Source of the DNA: Pyxicephalus adspersus
Lineage: Eukaryota; Chordata; Amphibia; Anura; Pyxicephalidae
Length of the DNA: 64,000 nucleotides
NCBI RefSeq assembly: GCF_032062135.1
Contig: NC_092859.1
Span: forward strand, 48,117,962-48,181,961
Direction: 5' to 3'
This document shows positions 25,202 through 37,709 of this stretch, one piece after another (position 1 is the first letter of the stretch; each line of letters opens with the position of its first letter). A model generated the notes under the pieces. That model worked only from the letters and a program-made list of their open reading frames with translations. It was not told where the DNA came from and ran no database searches. The position numbers were made by a program, and so were the translations under genes.

Positions 25202-25482
25202 GCTCTGCAGTTGTTTCTTTTTGCCTATCAAAGCTCAGCTTGCTCTAGAGGTTAATGAATGTCTATGCTCCATAAAGTTTTTTCTTTTTTCTTGCTTTGT
25301 CTGTGATTAAATCACAGTGAGGATTTTATACAGTAACTGACACCATGCTGCCTAATAATATATTGAGACAAACATCTGTCCTAATTGCATTTATTAAAAT
25401 AATGTATCTGTTCCGACAATTATATACAAATTCAACGTAAGGACAAACCTACAGTCCCTATTTTGTATGTAAACTGGGGACA
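25202..25482. mobile_element. Partial copy of a TA-flanked MITE family
   Basis: It matches 50789-51061: CTCTGCAGTTGTTTCTTTTTGC, AAGTTAATGAATGTCT, CTCCATAAAGTTTTTT, AGTGAGGATTTTATACAGTA and ACAAACCTACAGTCCCTAT occur in the same order. It lacks the left end and finishes at GTAAACTGGGGACA, a decayed form of the right terminal repeat. See the fullest copy at 50605-51064. Confidence 0.75.
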
Positions 25483-26926
25483 TAATTTTAAGCTTTATTC
25501 ACTTTTAAAGGTACTGAACACAGGGCTGCTTAGTGTGGTGAAATGTGTTAGCTCATATTTCTTTGTAACACTAAACTGTATAACCTACTTGTTGAAAATT
25601 TGTTCCACATTTTTTCATTTTGTAACCCTTCTGTTCACAGTGGTACTGAAGGGAAGTGGTCTCTAAATGCACTAAATTCATAAAAGTATTGGGTCTTATC
25701 TTGCATTTCTTTCATGTACTTATTTGCATTTCTAAAGGAATCCCAAGTGTGCTAGTGTAAGTCACACACTTCCCAAGCTTTTTTCATGTGAATAGAAATG
25801 TTATATTTACATTCATGTTAAATTATTTTACAATGTTTTACACCTCCAATTTATCATTAAAAGTTTAGCTCTGTTGATAGGGAAAAAAGATCTCAGTGGA
25901 AAGGAAACTGAAATACATTTACTTGAAAATATTACTTTGCTGGATTGTACACGTTTATTGCTATTACTGTTTGCAATGATTTATTGCCCTTTTTCATTTT
26001 GCATTATGCAATGCTTTGTAACTTTTCAAATGTCCTTAATGCTCATTGTAATCGACTACTCCAAGGAGTTACTATTACATCTATAGCTCATTTAATTTTC
26101 ATTATATCTTTGTACCAGACATGATTAATATAGTGTCCATTTTTAAAATAAAGTTAAAAAGATTTTGCTCTCATTGAATCATACTGTTTATTGTGCCAAA
26201 TGACCCAGTTGCATATTAAGACTTCACACTGTGTGTATAAAAATAACAGAAGCTTGAATAAAATCCTAATGTGCCTGAAGAGCAAAATAATTAGCTTTCT
26301 CTGTGCTACACTGCTACATTATTTAACTTTTTGTTACAGACTGGACTTCCTGTTGCCAAGCTCTGTTTACTGAGTGGTTATGATGTAGTGAAATAGATGA
26401 GAAAACTTTTTTTAAAATTCACTCCTCCTTTGACACAACTAATTCTACTCCAACATTTGTTTAGCAACAGCAAGTTTACTAGCAAGTAGCTCACCATCTC
26501 ACTATAGGGTTAATTCAAGCTTTTTCGGTTACAAATATATATAAATATACACATTTTCCATCTTTTATGACCTATACATTTATAGAAATAATTTAAAAAA
26601 AAGACAATGGGACAAAAAAATTTACTAGACAGTCAGCTTTAGGATTCCAATTTGATAGTAATGCAGAAACTAGTTGTAGGTCCAGCAGAAGCTAGTGATC
26701 CCAATGTGTAAATATAAGAATAAACCGCTAAATAGGATGTAAAAAACACTGTTTTGTGCTGCCTTTATGTAACTGCACTACCCCAGCAGATCTGCCAGTC
26801 TGTCCTAGAACTTTATTGATTTGTTGGTCCATGCATTATTACAATTATAGGCAATTCTAGTATTTAAACATTTCTAAAAAAAAAAAATTTTTATCTGGCT
26901 TTTATACTTTTTTGTACAGATACTTT
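25483..26926. other. Gene-free AT-rich DNA
   Basis: No gene or definite repeat seen. Confidence 0.4.
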
Positions 26927-27055
26927 GGGCCTGATTTATTAACACTCTCAAGGACTGGAGGAGATAGACTATTATTGGAGAATTTGGGTGATCCAGCAAA
27001 ACTGGTATGCGTTTCTAAAATTATTTGCTATTTGGCTGCTGACACTGGATCAGCA
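26927..27055. mobile_element. Left part of the 5.4-kb MITE family
   Basis: It starts with GGCCTGATTTATTAA. GGGTGATCCAGCAAAACTGG, TTATTTGCTATTTGGCTG and CTGGATCAG follow in the order of the MITE at 5424-5645. The right arm is missing, so it is a truncated or decayed copy. Confidence 0.65.
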
Positions 27056-27298
27056 TGACAGTCCAGCACTTGAACTAATTAAGTAATGGCTGCTTGCTCT
27101 AAATTAATCTTAAATTTACTTAAATTATCAAGAACAAAAAAAGGGGACATACCAATGGGGTTTTAACAACAGTTATTTTTCATAAGAGCCTAAACATTTC
27201 ATTACAATTTATTAATCACATTCATCCATAAAAGAACCATTGCCTAATTTGTTAAAATTTATTGTGCTGACATAATACATATACTGAGATTTGTTCTT

Positions 27299-27341
27299 TA
27301 TCCAACGCGTTTCGTAAACAGAGTCCACTTCTTCAGGGATA
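27299..27341 (-). ncRNA. Hammerhead-ribozyme-like motif, copy 1
   Basis: On the minus strand the order is TATCC, CTGAAGA, A, stem II (GTGGA/TTTAC), GAA, ACGCGT, T, GGATA. TATCC and GGATA pair perfectly as stem I. CTGAnGA and GAAA are the two core boxes of the hammerhead fold. ACGCGTT supplies the stem III strand and an NUH cleavage triplet (GTT). There is one extra A after CTGAAGA compared with the textbook core. Hammerhead motifs are known from Penelope-like retroelements of amphibians. No such reverse transcriptase is adjacent here. Confidence 0.5.
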
Positions 27342-30300
27342 TGGTAGAACACAAAGTATCGCAGCACTACAACACAATGGAAAAAGACTATTACTTCCAT
27401 GTTTCACAAAATATTTACATCAGTTTCAAATATCAAGTTTTCAAGTCTGTCTAAAAAGGGGATCATTTCTCTATGCGTGGTCTTGTACATCAACAGCCTA
27501 TTTGGTCAACATATTCTTATTTTACATATGCTGCTAGTTTGTTTCTCGAGCACATGTGGAGCTTTTATTTGAAATAATAAAAGATACATATAAAAATGCA
27601 CTTTTTCTGGCAACACATTTTATGTAAGTAAAAATATTCCAAATATATATTTTAACTTAGGATTTCTTTATAATAAGCAACAGGGATTTCTAGCACAATT
27701 GCTATAATTTACTGACCAACCCATAAAACTGTTTATGAGCAAAATAAATCTTTTATGACTGTGTCCTGGCAACATATATATAAGTATGTGTGTGTGTGGA
27801 TGGGGAAGGGAGCTGTAATTTATTTTACTATATTTTATTGTTTTTCCCTATTCGCTACAAACACAAGGAAGGTTATAAGTCAACTGTGTGATAGTAATGG
27901 CAGGTGCTCTATGTTAGACCCTCTCATATCTCAATTCTCTCTAGTAAGTAAACAGAAAACCCAATAAACCTAGCTAGTTACAACCAGGATTTGACGGCTC
28001 TAAACTGTGCACTCACTCCAGTTTCAGACTCAACAATTATCTGGTATAAAACCCAGGGTCACAAAGGAGCAGCAAGGTGAGCCTATAAAAGTGACTGGAT
28101 TGATGTACAAGAGCTTAGGATATATTAATCAATGGACTATTTACTGAATCTGCAATCAAATCCTGCAGTATCTCTGTATCTGTCAGCTGTCAATGCAACC
28201 ATGAGGCATTGGTCAGCATGATTACTGATCATGTGTTTACTATGAGAAGTTATTGAACTGAATGATATGTACAAAACTTGAATTTTGGTTAAAAAGGTGT
28301 GTGGCTCCTGGGTGAAAACATTGATAAAATGAACTACTGCTATGAAAATTTTCCATAGCTTTCCTCTTTTTTCCTGACCATTCTTCTTGACTGTTGACAT
28401 CCAGAGCACAAACAACAGTGGGATTGTTGTCTTTAAAAATAAACTGCAGGCAGATTTTAAATACACAAATTGTTGAAGATCTGTATTTTTATACACATCA
28501 TCACAAACATTCATACTCACATTTTTTTTTTTACCTGGGCAAAATTCTGCTTTGATACTACTTTGATAAGGCATAGTTTATTTTAGTTGTAAATCCCAAG
28601 AAGTGGTTTCTTTAGCCAGTTTTGGGAACCTTGGACAGCAGTGTGAATGCATTTCTTTTATACTGATCTCTAGTTGTGCTGAGAAAAAGGCAAAATTGTT
28701 TGTCACGATGAGCAAATATTGCCTATGTAACTGGAAATAGATACTTTGATGCTTTGTGACTAGTCAAAAAATAGTTTTTGCCATTGTTTTAAATTAATTA
28801 TAATTGTTTTCTCATGTTGTAACTGAAATTTGTGGTGGAAAATCACTAGCAAGAGGCCAATTCCTCCCACTCCTTGTGGGCTGGCTGGTTTATTCATCAT
28901 CTCAGTCACAACAGCTGGAAAAACAGATCAATAAACTGCTCCAAACTGGAATAAACTGATACGCATATTTTTTATACCATTTTCTGCCCTTCATGAATCA
29001 TTTTTAACATTTATGAGAATTTCACCTATATGCACTGGTAATGCAATTTCTTTGTTTTGCAATGTAGCATTTGTTCTCTTAAAATTACTTACTTTTTAAT
29101 AAGTTAGGGTAGGTTGAAACCTGTCTCTAAGTTGTGCAATTTTGCATCTCTTCAAGAGGCAACGGTAAATGCACCTCAACCTCACTGCCATTATGAATTC
29201 CACCTTACTTCTAAATATCAATATGAAAGTAAGTTGATATTTATTTTAAAAGATATTGATTGTTATCTTGCAGGGGAAAAAAAATAAAATGTATAATGCT
29301 AATATCCATTTTTGAATAAGCATCTGTATACAATAGGTTACAGAATTGTTAGCCAGCTTTAAATTGGGCACTTTTCACAGTTCCAAATGTCTGCTTGGTC
29401 AAGACAAAGCTATCCCTGCTTCTCCTGTGTCTATGTCTTCCATTTGTCCATAGGCTTTCAGAATTTCCATGACTGTTTTTTTTTCTTTGTCTTCTCCAGA
29501 TCTTACTAGGTTTAACCAGCCTCCTTTTTCTGTTAAATCTGGAAAATAGATTATAGACAATCTGGACAGACCAGCTGATTTACATTTTAAAGAAGGGAGC
29601 GAATTCTGAAAATGTAACTAAACCTAAAATTCCAAATATTTGACTCTTCATGTTAGCATTTAAAACAAATCAATAAAAATTACCATTACACCACACCTGC
29701 CAACACGTCACCCTGTCATGTGTGCTTCTTCATTTGATTAGCTATAAGGTCTATCAGAAACCCCAATGACCGACTTAATTTAACACTTTAACAGCGAGGC
29801 TTAGCACTGACACAGGAAGCACATTTTGATCACAATTTGAAAAATATTGCAAAAGACATATGAAAAATTATTTTAAAGAAAGAAAAATTTATATAAGGAC
29901 ATGATGCTAAACATACTGAAGAAATGAATCTAAAGTTTACATTCACTTTAAGGAACAAATTGCTCTGGTCCTGAAAGTGTTAATATGAATAGAATTAATT
30001 ACCGTTTTGTTGGCCATTTTCCCTATTCATATTTTCAAACGACAGATATGCTTGGATTTAAAATCTATTTAAATATTTTTCATCTATCTTCATTAATTCC
30101 CACTGTTTTTATTATTTAACAGAAATGCCTTTGAGTGCAAAATTAAGTAGCTTTTCCAGGCAGCAGGGTACATTTCATCTGACACTCTACTTATCTGAGA
30201 TTTATTTAATGAAGTTTATTTTTCTAGCTGTGATGTTTCAGTAAATGATCCATTTACCTATACAACAGGATTTTTTTTGTCGCTGCATAAAGAATCATAA

Positions 30301-33152
30301 AGAATATAAGAGTGTAATAACAGTTTTGAATTCAGCTGCAGAAAAATGTGCTGCTAAATTATGCGTAGTGATTAAATGACTCACTTTATATAATAACTCT
30401 TAGAGGCATTACAAAATATAGTTTCATTTAGAAAGCTAGAAAAAGTCTCACATGTTGTAATAATAATTATTGGTCTTTGCTGCATTTTATATAGGGACAG
30501 ATACCACAGTCTAAATATCTGGTTTAAAGTCATCCACCAAGGACAATATTCTGAAAGGAGACCTGCATTGTATAAAAAGTACACCATTGCTGGCATGTTT
30601 TTCTGATAATGCTACTTGTCTGGCTGTTATGTTATTATAGAAAGGTTAATAGGACCCCTTACTATAAAAGAATGAGGTCACAGCAGCCATATTGACTATG
30701 TGGTTTGGCTTGTGTTAGAGGAGCACAACTAATAATGCATAACGCTGGAGCTATCTTGACATCATACATTGCTGCACAAAGTTATTCTGTTGGTTCTGCT
30801 TTGTCATTAAAAAAAAATTGTCTATGCTATGGTCTCTCTCTCTATTTTACCTTTATTTAGCTTTCATCTGTATAATCTGGTAATATATAAGAAAGGCTTA
30901 TTACCCTTTAATGTGTGCTGTTCATATTTGGCAGTAACATAAAACTCAATCATATTTGGCATTTATATTATGCAAATCCCTGCCTGACGTGCCCACCTCG
31001 GTCCTGGACCTAAATTCATCAGCAACTGTAATTCAGAGTGCTACCTCCAGCCAATCCTGGCTAATATTATTTTTAAAAAATTGAAAAATGGGACTGAGGC
31101 CAACAGTACTTCTCATTTAATGAATTAAAGGTATGTTGGTTATCAGAAGAGAACCTGCCAGGGTAAGATGCATGTAAAATGCAGAAAGGGGTTCTTATAC
31201 AGCCTATCTTCAAATTGCTGTGCCCTTGCCTAGGTACTTAAGCATAAAATGCACCATTTACTATAGATTACCTGCAGCATAGGACCCCTAGTTCACTGCT
31301 TTTTGTTTTGCTCCTCTGCCCCACAGGATTAAATTTAGAAGACACGTTTTCCTGGTGGCTCTGGGACAATATGTTCTCCTCTTCCCCCTACCACTATTTC
31401 CTCCATTGCCCCGGGAAAAGAAGAATTGTGTTGCTAACCCCTGCCTTTTCATTTCTCACTATTTTGGTTGCCTTCTGGAAAGATGCCTAAATGCTGCATG
31501 CATCATAATTGATGAACCATTGACATGGTGAAAGGAACCCTAGCTAAACAGGTATTTTTGATAAGAAGTACTTAATAATAACTATTTGTTCCTTGTGTAG
31601 CCTTCAGAATTACCTGTCATTGTTTTAGTGAATATGAAATAAAATGGTTCAGAAAATGATTCTCAAATATCAAATGATATTTGAAAAATAAATAAATAAA
31701 CACACTAATAGTGAGTCAACATACATTAATTCTGAAAACACCAAAGAATGTCCGTTTACATTTTTATACTGCTTCCTGGCCATGAGAAAATACATTTTAG
31801 GATCTGGCTCTGGATCAATGCATGCATGAATAAACTGTAAACAGATAATAGAATTAGTGATGCAGTGATCCTTTGCTGTACAGATGAGCCAATTACGTTG
31901 TTTATTGCAGTATACACAAGTATTATTCAATTTAAAATTACTGCTAGGCCAGTATTTCTGCCAGTCAACCTATCTATTTAGAAGCTGCAACTGTAATGGA
32001 TTAGGGTTCAAAGTAACAGGACAACTGGCAAATGTTTTTTTTTCTCCGGTCTTCTATGCACTCCAGTTTTATGGCTAGACACGCGATTTACGGAAAAGAC
32101 CTCTATCTAGAAGAAACTATCATTGGGGTATAAGGGGGTGGTCCCAAAAAGTACATCAGACTCTGAGCAAAGGATATATATGGGGATTCAAGCCTAAAAT
32201 CCATAAAGGACTAAAAAGTTGAGGGAAGGAGAAATCAGAACACGAAAATACCATTCAGTAGGATGGTAAGTGCCAATGTTGGCCTATATTTAATGTATAA
32301 CCATATTGTAATTAATTGATTATAGATAATTAGGAAGATAGGAAGAGTAATGATGTAATGATATAGAATGTGAATTTACATTGATAATTTGATTCTTCTG
32401 ACTTAATATGTGTTTATGGAGGTTATATAATGGGCACTAGTCTAATGCAAAATTAGAATTATAAACATGACATGATATGATAGAGTAACACTATGTATTG
32501 TATATAAACACAAATTTGAATTGCTAATATTTGAATTTTAATTGATAAGATACAATCTATGAGACACAACTTGAATAAATATATTTGGAATAAAAAAAGT
32601 TATGATGGAAAATGACAACATACATTTGATTCTATAACTGATGTATTAAAGTTGGAAATAGTATATAAAACATAAGATTTGGTAGAGCATAGGATGCACA
32701 TTAGGAAATAAGTATGTGCGTAAATGTAAATATATTTCATGCATTTAGTTAGTTTTGGGTGGGATGCATATTCAGTGATATATATGTACGTATATATTTC
32801 CTCCTTAGGTTATGTAGTCTATGCTGCAGGTTCTTTCCTAATAAAATCTGGCAAAGAAACATTTGACATCTTCTTAAAGAGAGGGTATTAGGTATTGATA
32901 AGTGATATACCTTTCCTCACAATTATCACTCCTTGGTGATTGCTAAGAGGGTGTGTGTGTGATATTTACACTCTTTCTTTCCAAAGTGACTTATCCTTGT
33001 TTTACCCCATTGTGTTCAATCACATAAAAGAAAGAAATGGGTGTCATCTCTGAATTCAAATAAATGCAGATATGAACTTAATGTCGTATATATGTATTAT
33101 ACCTAAATTGTATTTATTTTTTTAGAATACATTAAGAGAAATCCCTTTGCTG
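27342..33152. other. Gene-free AT-rich DNA
   Basis: No gene is supported over about 5.8 kb. A GT run lies at 27785-27797. The 145-codon minus-strand frame at 28137-28574 has no recognisable motif and no splice context, so I leave it out. Stretches around 29960-30370 have the texture of conserved non-coding DNA, but this is only an impression. Confidence 0.4.
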
Positions 33153-33194
33153 TGTTCTTCTGATGAAGCTTGAAAGTGAAACACGTCAAGAACA
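33153..33194 (+). ncRNA. Hammerhead-ribozyme-like motif, copy 2 (best stem I)
   Basis: TGTTCTT (33153-33159) and AAGAACA (33188-33194) are perfectly complementary as stem I. Between them lie CTGATGA (33160-33166), an extra A, the short stem II GCTT/AAGT, GAAA (33178-33181) and CACGTC with the GTC cleavage triplet. All invariant core bases C3 U4 G5 A6, G8 A9 and G12 A13 A14 can be placed. Stem III reads ACACGT, one C-to-T (CpG, opposite strand) step away from the palindrome ACGCGT. Stem II is short and its closing pair is G-U. Confidence 0.55.
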
Positions 33195-33562
33195 GGGATA
33201 ATCTGTAAATGCACATTAAAAGAATAAATTTATGTGATTGGTTAAGATGAGGATTAGTTGGTCTAAATTAAGTAGAATAACACATGTTTTTATGTAATTT
33301 AAAATTAATTAGTTATATGCTTTTTACATCGGTCTATTTTTTGTAATGATTCATTTATGTAATGATTGCCATTCACCGTAAAAATCCCCACACAAAATTG
33401 TTCTTTGTTTTCATGAGTATAGAATTGGGGGATGAGGTGTGAGAATTTTACACAACAAATCCACAAATACTGTTTTATAGCTTCTAAGACAACTGAGCCC
33501 TGGGGAAATTTGAGGTATAGCAAAGTTTGGCCACTTTGGGCCAATCCCTCTGTATATGTGCA

Positions 33563-33564
<2 letters not shown>

Positions 33565-33601
<37 letters not shown>

Positions 33602-33652
33602 TATACACACACACACACATACACACATACACACATACATATACATACACGT
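33565..33652. repeat. (TA)n-(CA)n compound microsatellite
   Basis: About 33 bp of TA repeat runs into an interrupted CA/CATA repeat. The overlapping open frames on both strands (Tyr/Ile and Thr/His runs) are products of the repeat. Confidence 0.95.
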
Positions 33653-33659
33653 ACATAAA

Positions 33660-35537
33660 TCTTCCTTACAGTATGTATACAATTTCCATAAAATTTTACT
33701 TTCCTTGGCTGCTTCTAAAAAATAAGCTGCCAACATTTATTCAGCCAGCATGAAACATCAAGAGGTTTTCAAAATGTACTATACCACTGAAGTCTGTAAT
33801 CAAATCCTCTGAACCCTGATGAAACAACAGTTTGAATGTAAACTTGCAATGCAGATGGAATTAGCAAGAATCTACGCAGAGGAAAGTATTTTTATCCATT
33901 TCTTTTGAAGAATTAAACTTCCATGTTTTTAAGCATGCCAAAAGATATTTACAGTATACATTATTGTAATCATTTTATTTATATGTCAATGTCATTTATT
34001 ATGAATGTAAGCACAGTACAGTTGATCATTTTAAAAACATACAGAATTAAAAAAGCTTTTAGGTAAGGAATTTGTAGGACTCATTTTCTGCCAGTGTAAC
34101 TCACAAACCCAGAAATATTGATGTTAGAGCAACTATGATAATAATGCATATCAACCAATCATCATTCATCAATCTGTGGCCTGATAGTAAATCCTAATCT
34201 CCCGATCCCAATCCTACCCATTCTCCTCCCCTAGCCATGCCCCATGACGCTACCATATGCAACAAAAAATAGTGCAGTTATATAAACCCCTTCTTTAGAC
34301 TTTGGTAATAAACTTCCCATTGCAGATCTCAGTCACAAATGTACATTGCAGACTACAGTGTGGACCTCAGTCACAGACCCATCAGAGAAAGGGGAGTTCT
34401 TTTATGGGCTAAACAAATGTTCCAGTACTGTCCCCACTTTTTCCTGGACACAAATGGAAGCAAACCGCTTTTTGTTGATGACCTAGCTCTGTTTTGGTTT
34501 AGGAATATATGTGGAACTCAATAAGCTTAACTAAATAACTTAAAAAAATTAGCAGTATATTTAATAATTAGAAATTAAATTAAACGTGTGAATGAGCGTG
34601 TCAAATTTAAAGAAAAGTGGCCAATATTGGGATGCTAATATGCTATACTGTTATGTAAATAAAACATACATACACAAACTTTATCCCTTAATACAAATAA
34701 ATGTGAGTTTCTTTCTTTTCTCTTTCGCTCTTACTTTCTTGTTTTTTTTTTTCATTTTTTTTTATTTTCCTTTTAAGTTTTGCTGTTTACTTTGACCCTC
34801 AGAATCTAAGGAAGCACACATTTTGTGTTATTTAACGTGTGCTATCTGTTTTTTGTTAATATTTTCATAGTTAAATACCGTATTTCACAGTAACTGATAA
34901 GAAATAAATACCTTATCTTGAGTGCATATTTCCCATTAGAATAGCTTTAAAAACTTAAGCTAAAGTTCATATCTACTTTTATTGAATTGCAGAATTGTAC
35001 TGCATTTTGCTGATAATTTTAGATTTTCTAAAGAGTTTCAGGTTATTTCTTTATTTTCTAAAATTATAACATATCAATAGTACAGAATAATGCCTAATAC
35101 ATGGTATAGCTCAATTTTTATTATGATGAAATATTTCATGATATTCCCATTAAATATATTTCTAGCTGCTAATGAATCCCTTATAGACTATACCATAACC
35201 CCACATAAACAGATCAAGAATGTACTATATAAATCTAAAATTTTTCTAGTGTTAATAGTATGACATTATACTAGTGGGGAAAATGTAATAAATTAGGCAA
35301 TCTTTTTTAGCTTTTGTATTGTTTTCTCACTTCACTGTTTTCTACTTTAGGAGATTTAAAACCAATAAATCTAAACTATATAATTTCAGGACGTTGTAGT
35401 TAGGTTTATATAAATATATCACAAATCAAAAATTAAAAGTTCAAAAAATCTGTGGAACAGCATGAATCAAACTGTTTTTTCCACTAGTAATTTCATAAAA
35501 TCAAACTTTCATGCATTTCAAAAATTTCCAATAAAAG
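33660..35537. other. Gene-free DNA; possible LTR-like promoter and polyA spacing at 34280-34312
   Basis: No gene is supported. TTATATAAACCCC (about 34277) is followed about 30 bp later by AATAAA (34307-34312), a spacing seen in retroviral and other LTRs. I found no terminal repeats or target duplication, so no element is called. T-rich runs lie at 34740-34770. Confidence 0.35.
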
Positions 35538-35539
35538 TA

Positions 35540-35883
35540 CAGGTTGGCATTCAAAAATCCGGCAACCTCTGGACCTGAGGAGTGTTAATTTTTTGAAAAT
35601 TACGGATTATTTTTATACTGACCTCTACACACAGGCCAGCCTTCCTCTCGCAGCACCCGTGGACATCTGGTACAGTTCCAGCCAGCAGGCAGCAGGGACG
35701 TGTTAACGTGTATTTAGTTTAGCAAAACAAGACCTAACAGCTGTTTCTGCAGAACAGCACCATGAAAACATTAGTGGCCAAACAGTGCACTGCAGTCCCT
35801 GTATTTTAAATATGATCCGAAATTAATTCCGGGAAACTGAAGGATCCGGATTATCGATGCCTGGATTTTGGATTGTCAGCCTG
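35540..35883. mobile_element. pogo/Tigger-like MITE
   Basis: The ends CAGGTTGGCATTCAAAAATC and the inverse of CAGGCTGACAATCCAAAATC are inverted repeats. TA lies directly outside on both sides (35538-35539 and 35884-35885), as expected for TA-targeting Tc1/mariner-superfamily elements. The CAGG start is typical of the pogo/Tigger group. At 344 bp it has no coding capacity. Confidence 0.8.
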
Positions 35884-35885
35884 TA

Positions 35886-37149
35886 TATTCTCCTGTCAAC
35901 AAAAGCATAGAAAGTATTATGCAGTGTGTTAAACCAGCTGAAGACAATACATTAAATTGTATTTAAACTCGAGGTTACCAGACTTTTGATGTAACGGCTG
36001 CATTAATTTTTTTTTTCATTTTGTAGCCTTTCTTAAGGAATGTTTCAATGTATTTCTTTTTGCCAATGTAAATTTGCAAGTTGTTAAAGATATTGGTTTG
36101 TGGATCAATTTGCTTTTAACAACTAACCCCCATAAAATAATCTACTGACTGGTTACAAAAAATGTTATGTTTTGCCTATAATTCTAGTCAGGTTAAAAGA
36201 TTTACAAACTGTAACTACAAGCATATATGTGTATATTGTACTAGTGCACAGTGTGTTTTTCACTGCTTTAAAATTTGCCATTAAGCAACATACAACAAAA
36301 ATATGCCTTTTTTTAATAACACCAATCCTTCTGAGCTTAATTGACATGCCCTTCCTATGGTCACTCCAAGACTGCCAGAATTGCTAATTTGAGCTTTTGT
36401 AATTTTTTGTTTTTGCTGCCAGCTTTAGATTGCTTGGGTTGTGTGATGCATGATAATCATAGGTTCAGTGTGTAGAACATACTTAAGGTAAAAAAATCTC
36501 AAGAGATACAAGATGTTAGAATAAATACCCCTCCTTTCTAATCCATAATTTTCCAGTTTTAGAGTTTTACCTTTTTGTCTAGGTCCCTAAGAAGGAACCT
36601 AAAAATTACAGAGTAATGAATCATTTATCAAACCTCAAAGGACTATCATAGAATGATGAGAATGATACAGATTTAGGTTCAATAACATATTCTTCCTTAA
36701 AGGATGCACTAAATATAATTAGGCCTTTAAAGCATAATGCTTTCTTAGTAAAGGTAAAGGTATTAGTATTGGGAAAGATATTAGGTCAGCCTTCAGGCTG
36801 TTACCTGTACATGCAGAGTCTTATTTCCCTAGGCAGACAAGTAATGAGAGAAATGCCCACAACAAATTTGGCATCTGATCTACATTTGGTAATAAATACA
36901 AAAAGCAGTCCTTAACTCCATTAACATAAGACAATTACTCCATGGCATTGTCTTTGTGTGTTTCTCCTCTTGTAAATTGTAATTTTTTCTGAAAATCAAG
37001 TTTTTTTCTTAAAGATTGGAATTAAAGTTTCTCAATTATTTACTGAGCTGAGGGTATTCTTATGCACATATTAAGAAACTTTGGCTGGCCTGACTCTTGC
37101 ACCTCTAAATCAGCTTATTGTCTAACAAGCAGGCAAGAAGTCAATGCAA
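35886..37149. other. Gene-free AT-rich DNA
   Basis: No gene or definite repeat seen. Confidence 0.4.
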
Positions 37150-37709
37150 AGAGCTACCCAATTAAAAAATGCATGTTAGCGTGGCTGACTGATGGCGGTG
37201 TAGGACGCATGTTGGGGAAGCTTCTGCACTCACCTGGAAATTAAATACATCCACTTGCAACCCAGCGACGAGCAAACATCCATCCTCATGGGGCCCAAGT
37301 CTGAAGCATCCCAAATGGAAGGAACATGCAAAATCGTCAGGTTCTGGGAGGATTTCTGCAAGCTTCGGGGAACCAGGCCACAAAGCCGTGGCCTCACTTT
37401 TTGGCATTCCCCGCGGCGGCGGGACCCGATCAACCGGAATCCGGGCAGCAAGCTGGGCCTTCTTCTCTTCCAGTATCCCAGGTACTATGTACATCAATTA
37501 CCCCCTCAGCACACCAGTCACTGTTCCCCACTATTGCATGCCCCTATGTCCTATATAATTCATAGGACTCTTCCAGCCCCAGCAGTATGTGTCTGCCAGG
37601 GGAGGATGCATGCGATTAGAAGGCCCATCTCTGGGCCCTACCTACCAAACAGGACCTGGAGCAATGTATTGGCCGTTTGGAGGCTAGTTGCAAGATGGAG
37701 TTCTAGGCC

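Noticed and set aside
28137..28574. 145-codon minus-strand frame
   Set aside because: No recognisable motif, AT-rich composition and no splice or promoter context; chance is likely.
33305..33736. 143-codon minus-strand frame rich in Tyr, Val, Cys and Ile
   Set aside because: It is a translation of the TA/CA microsatellite.
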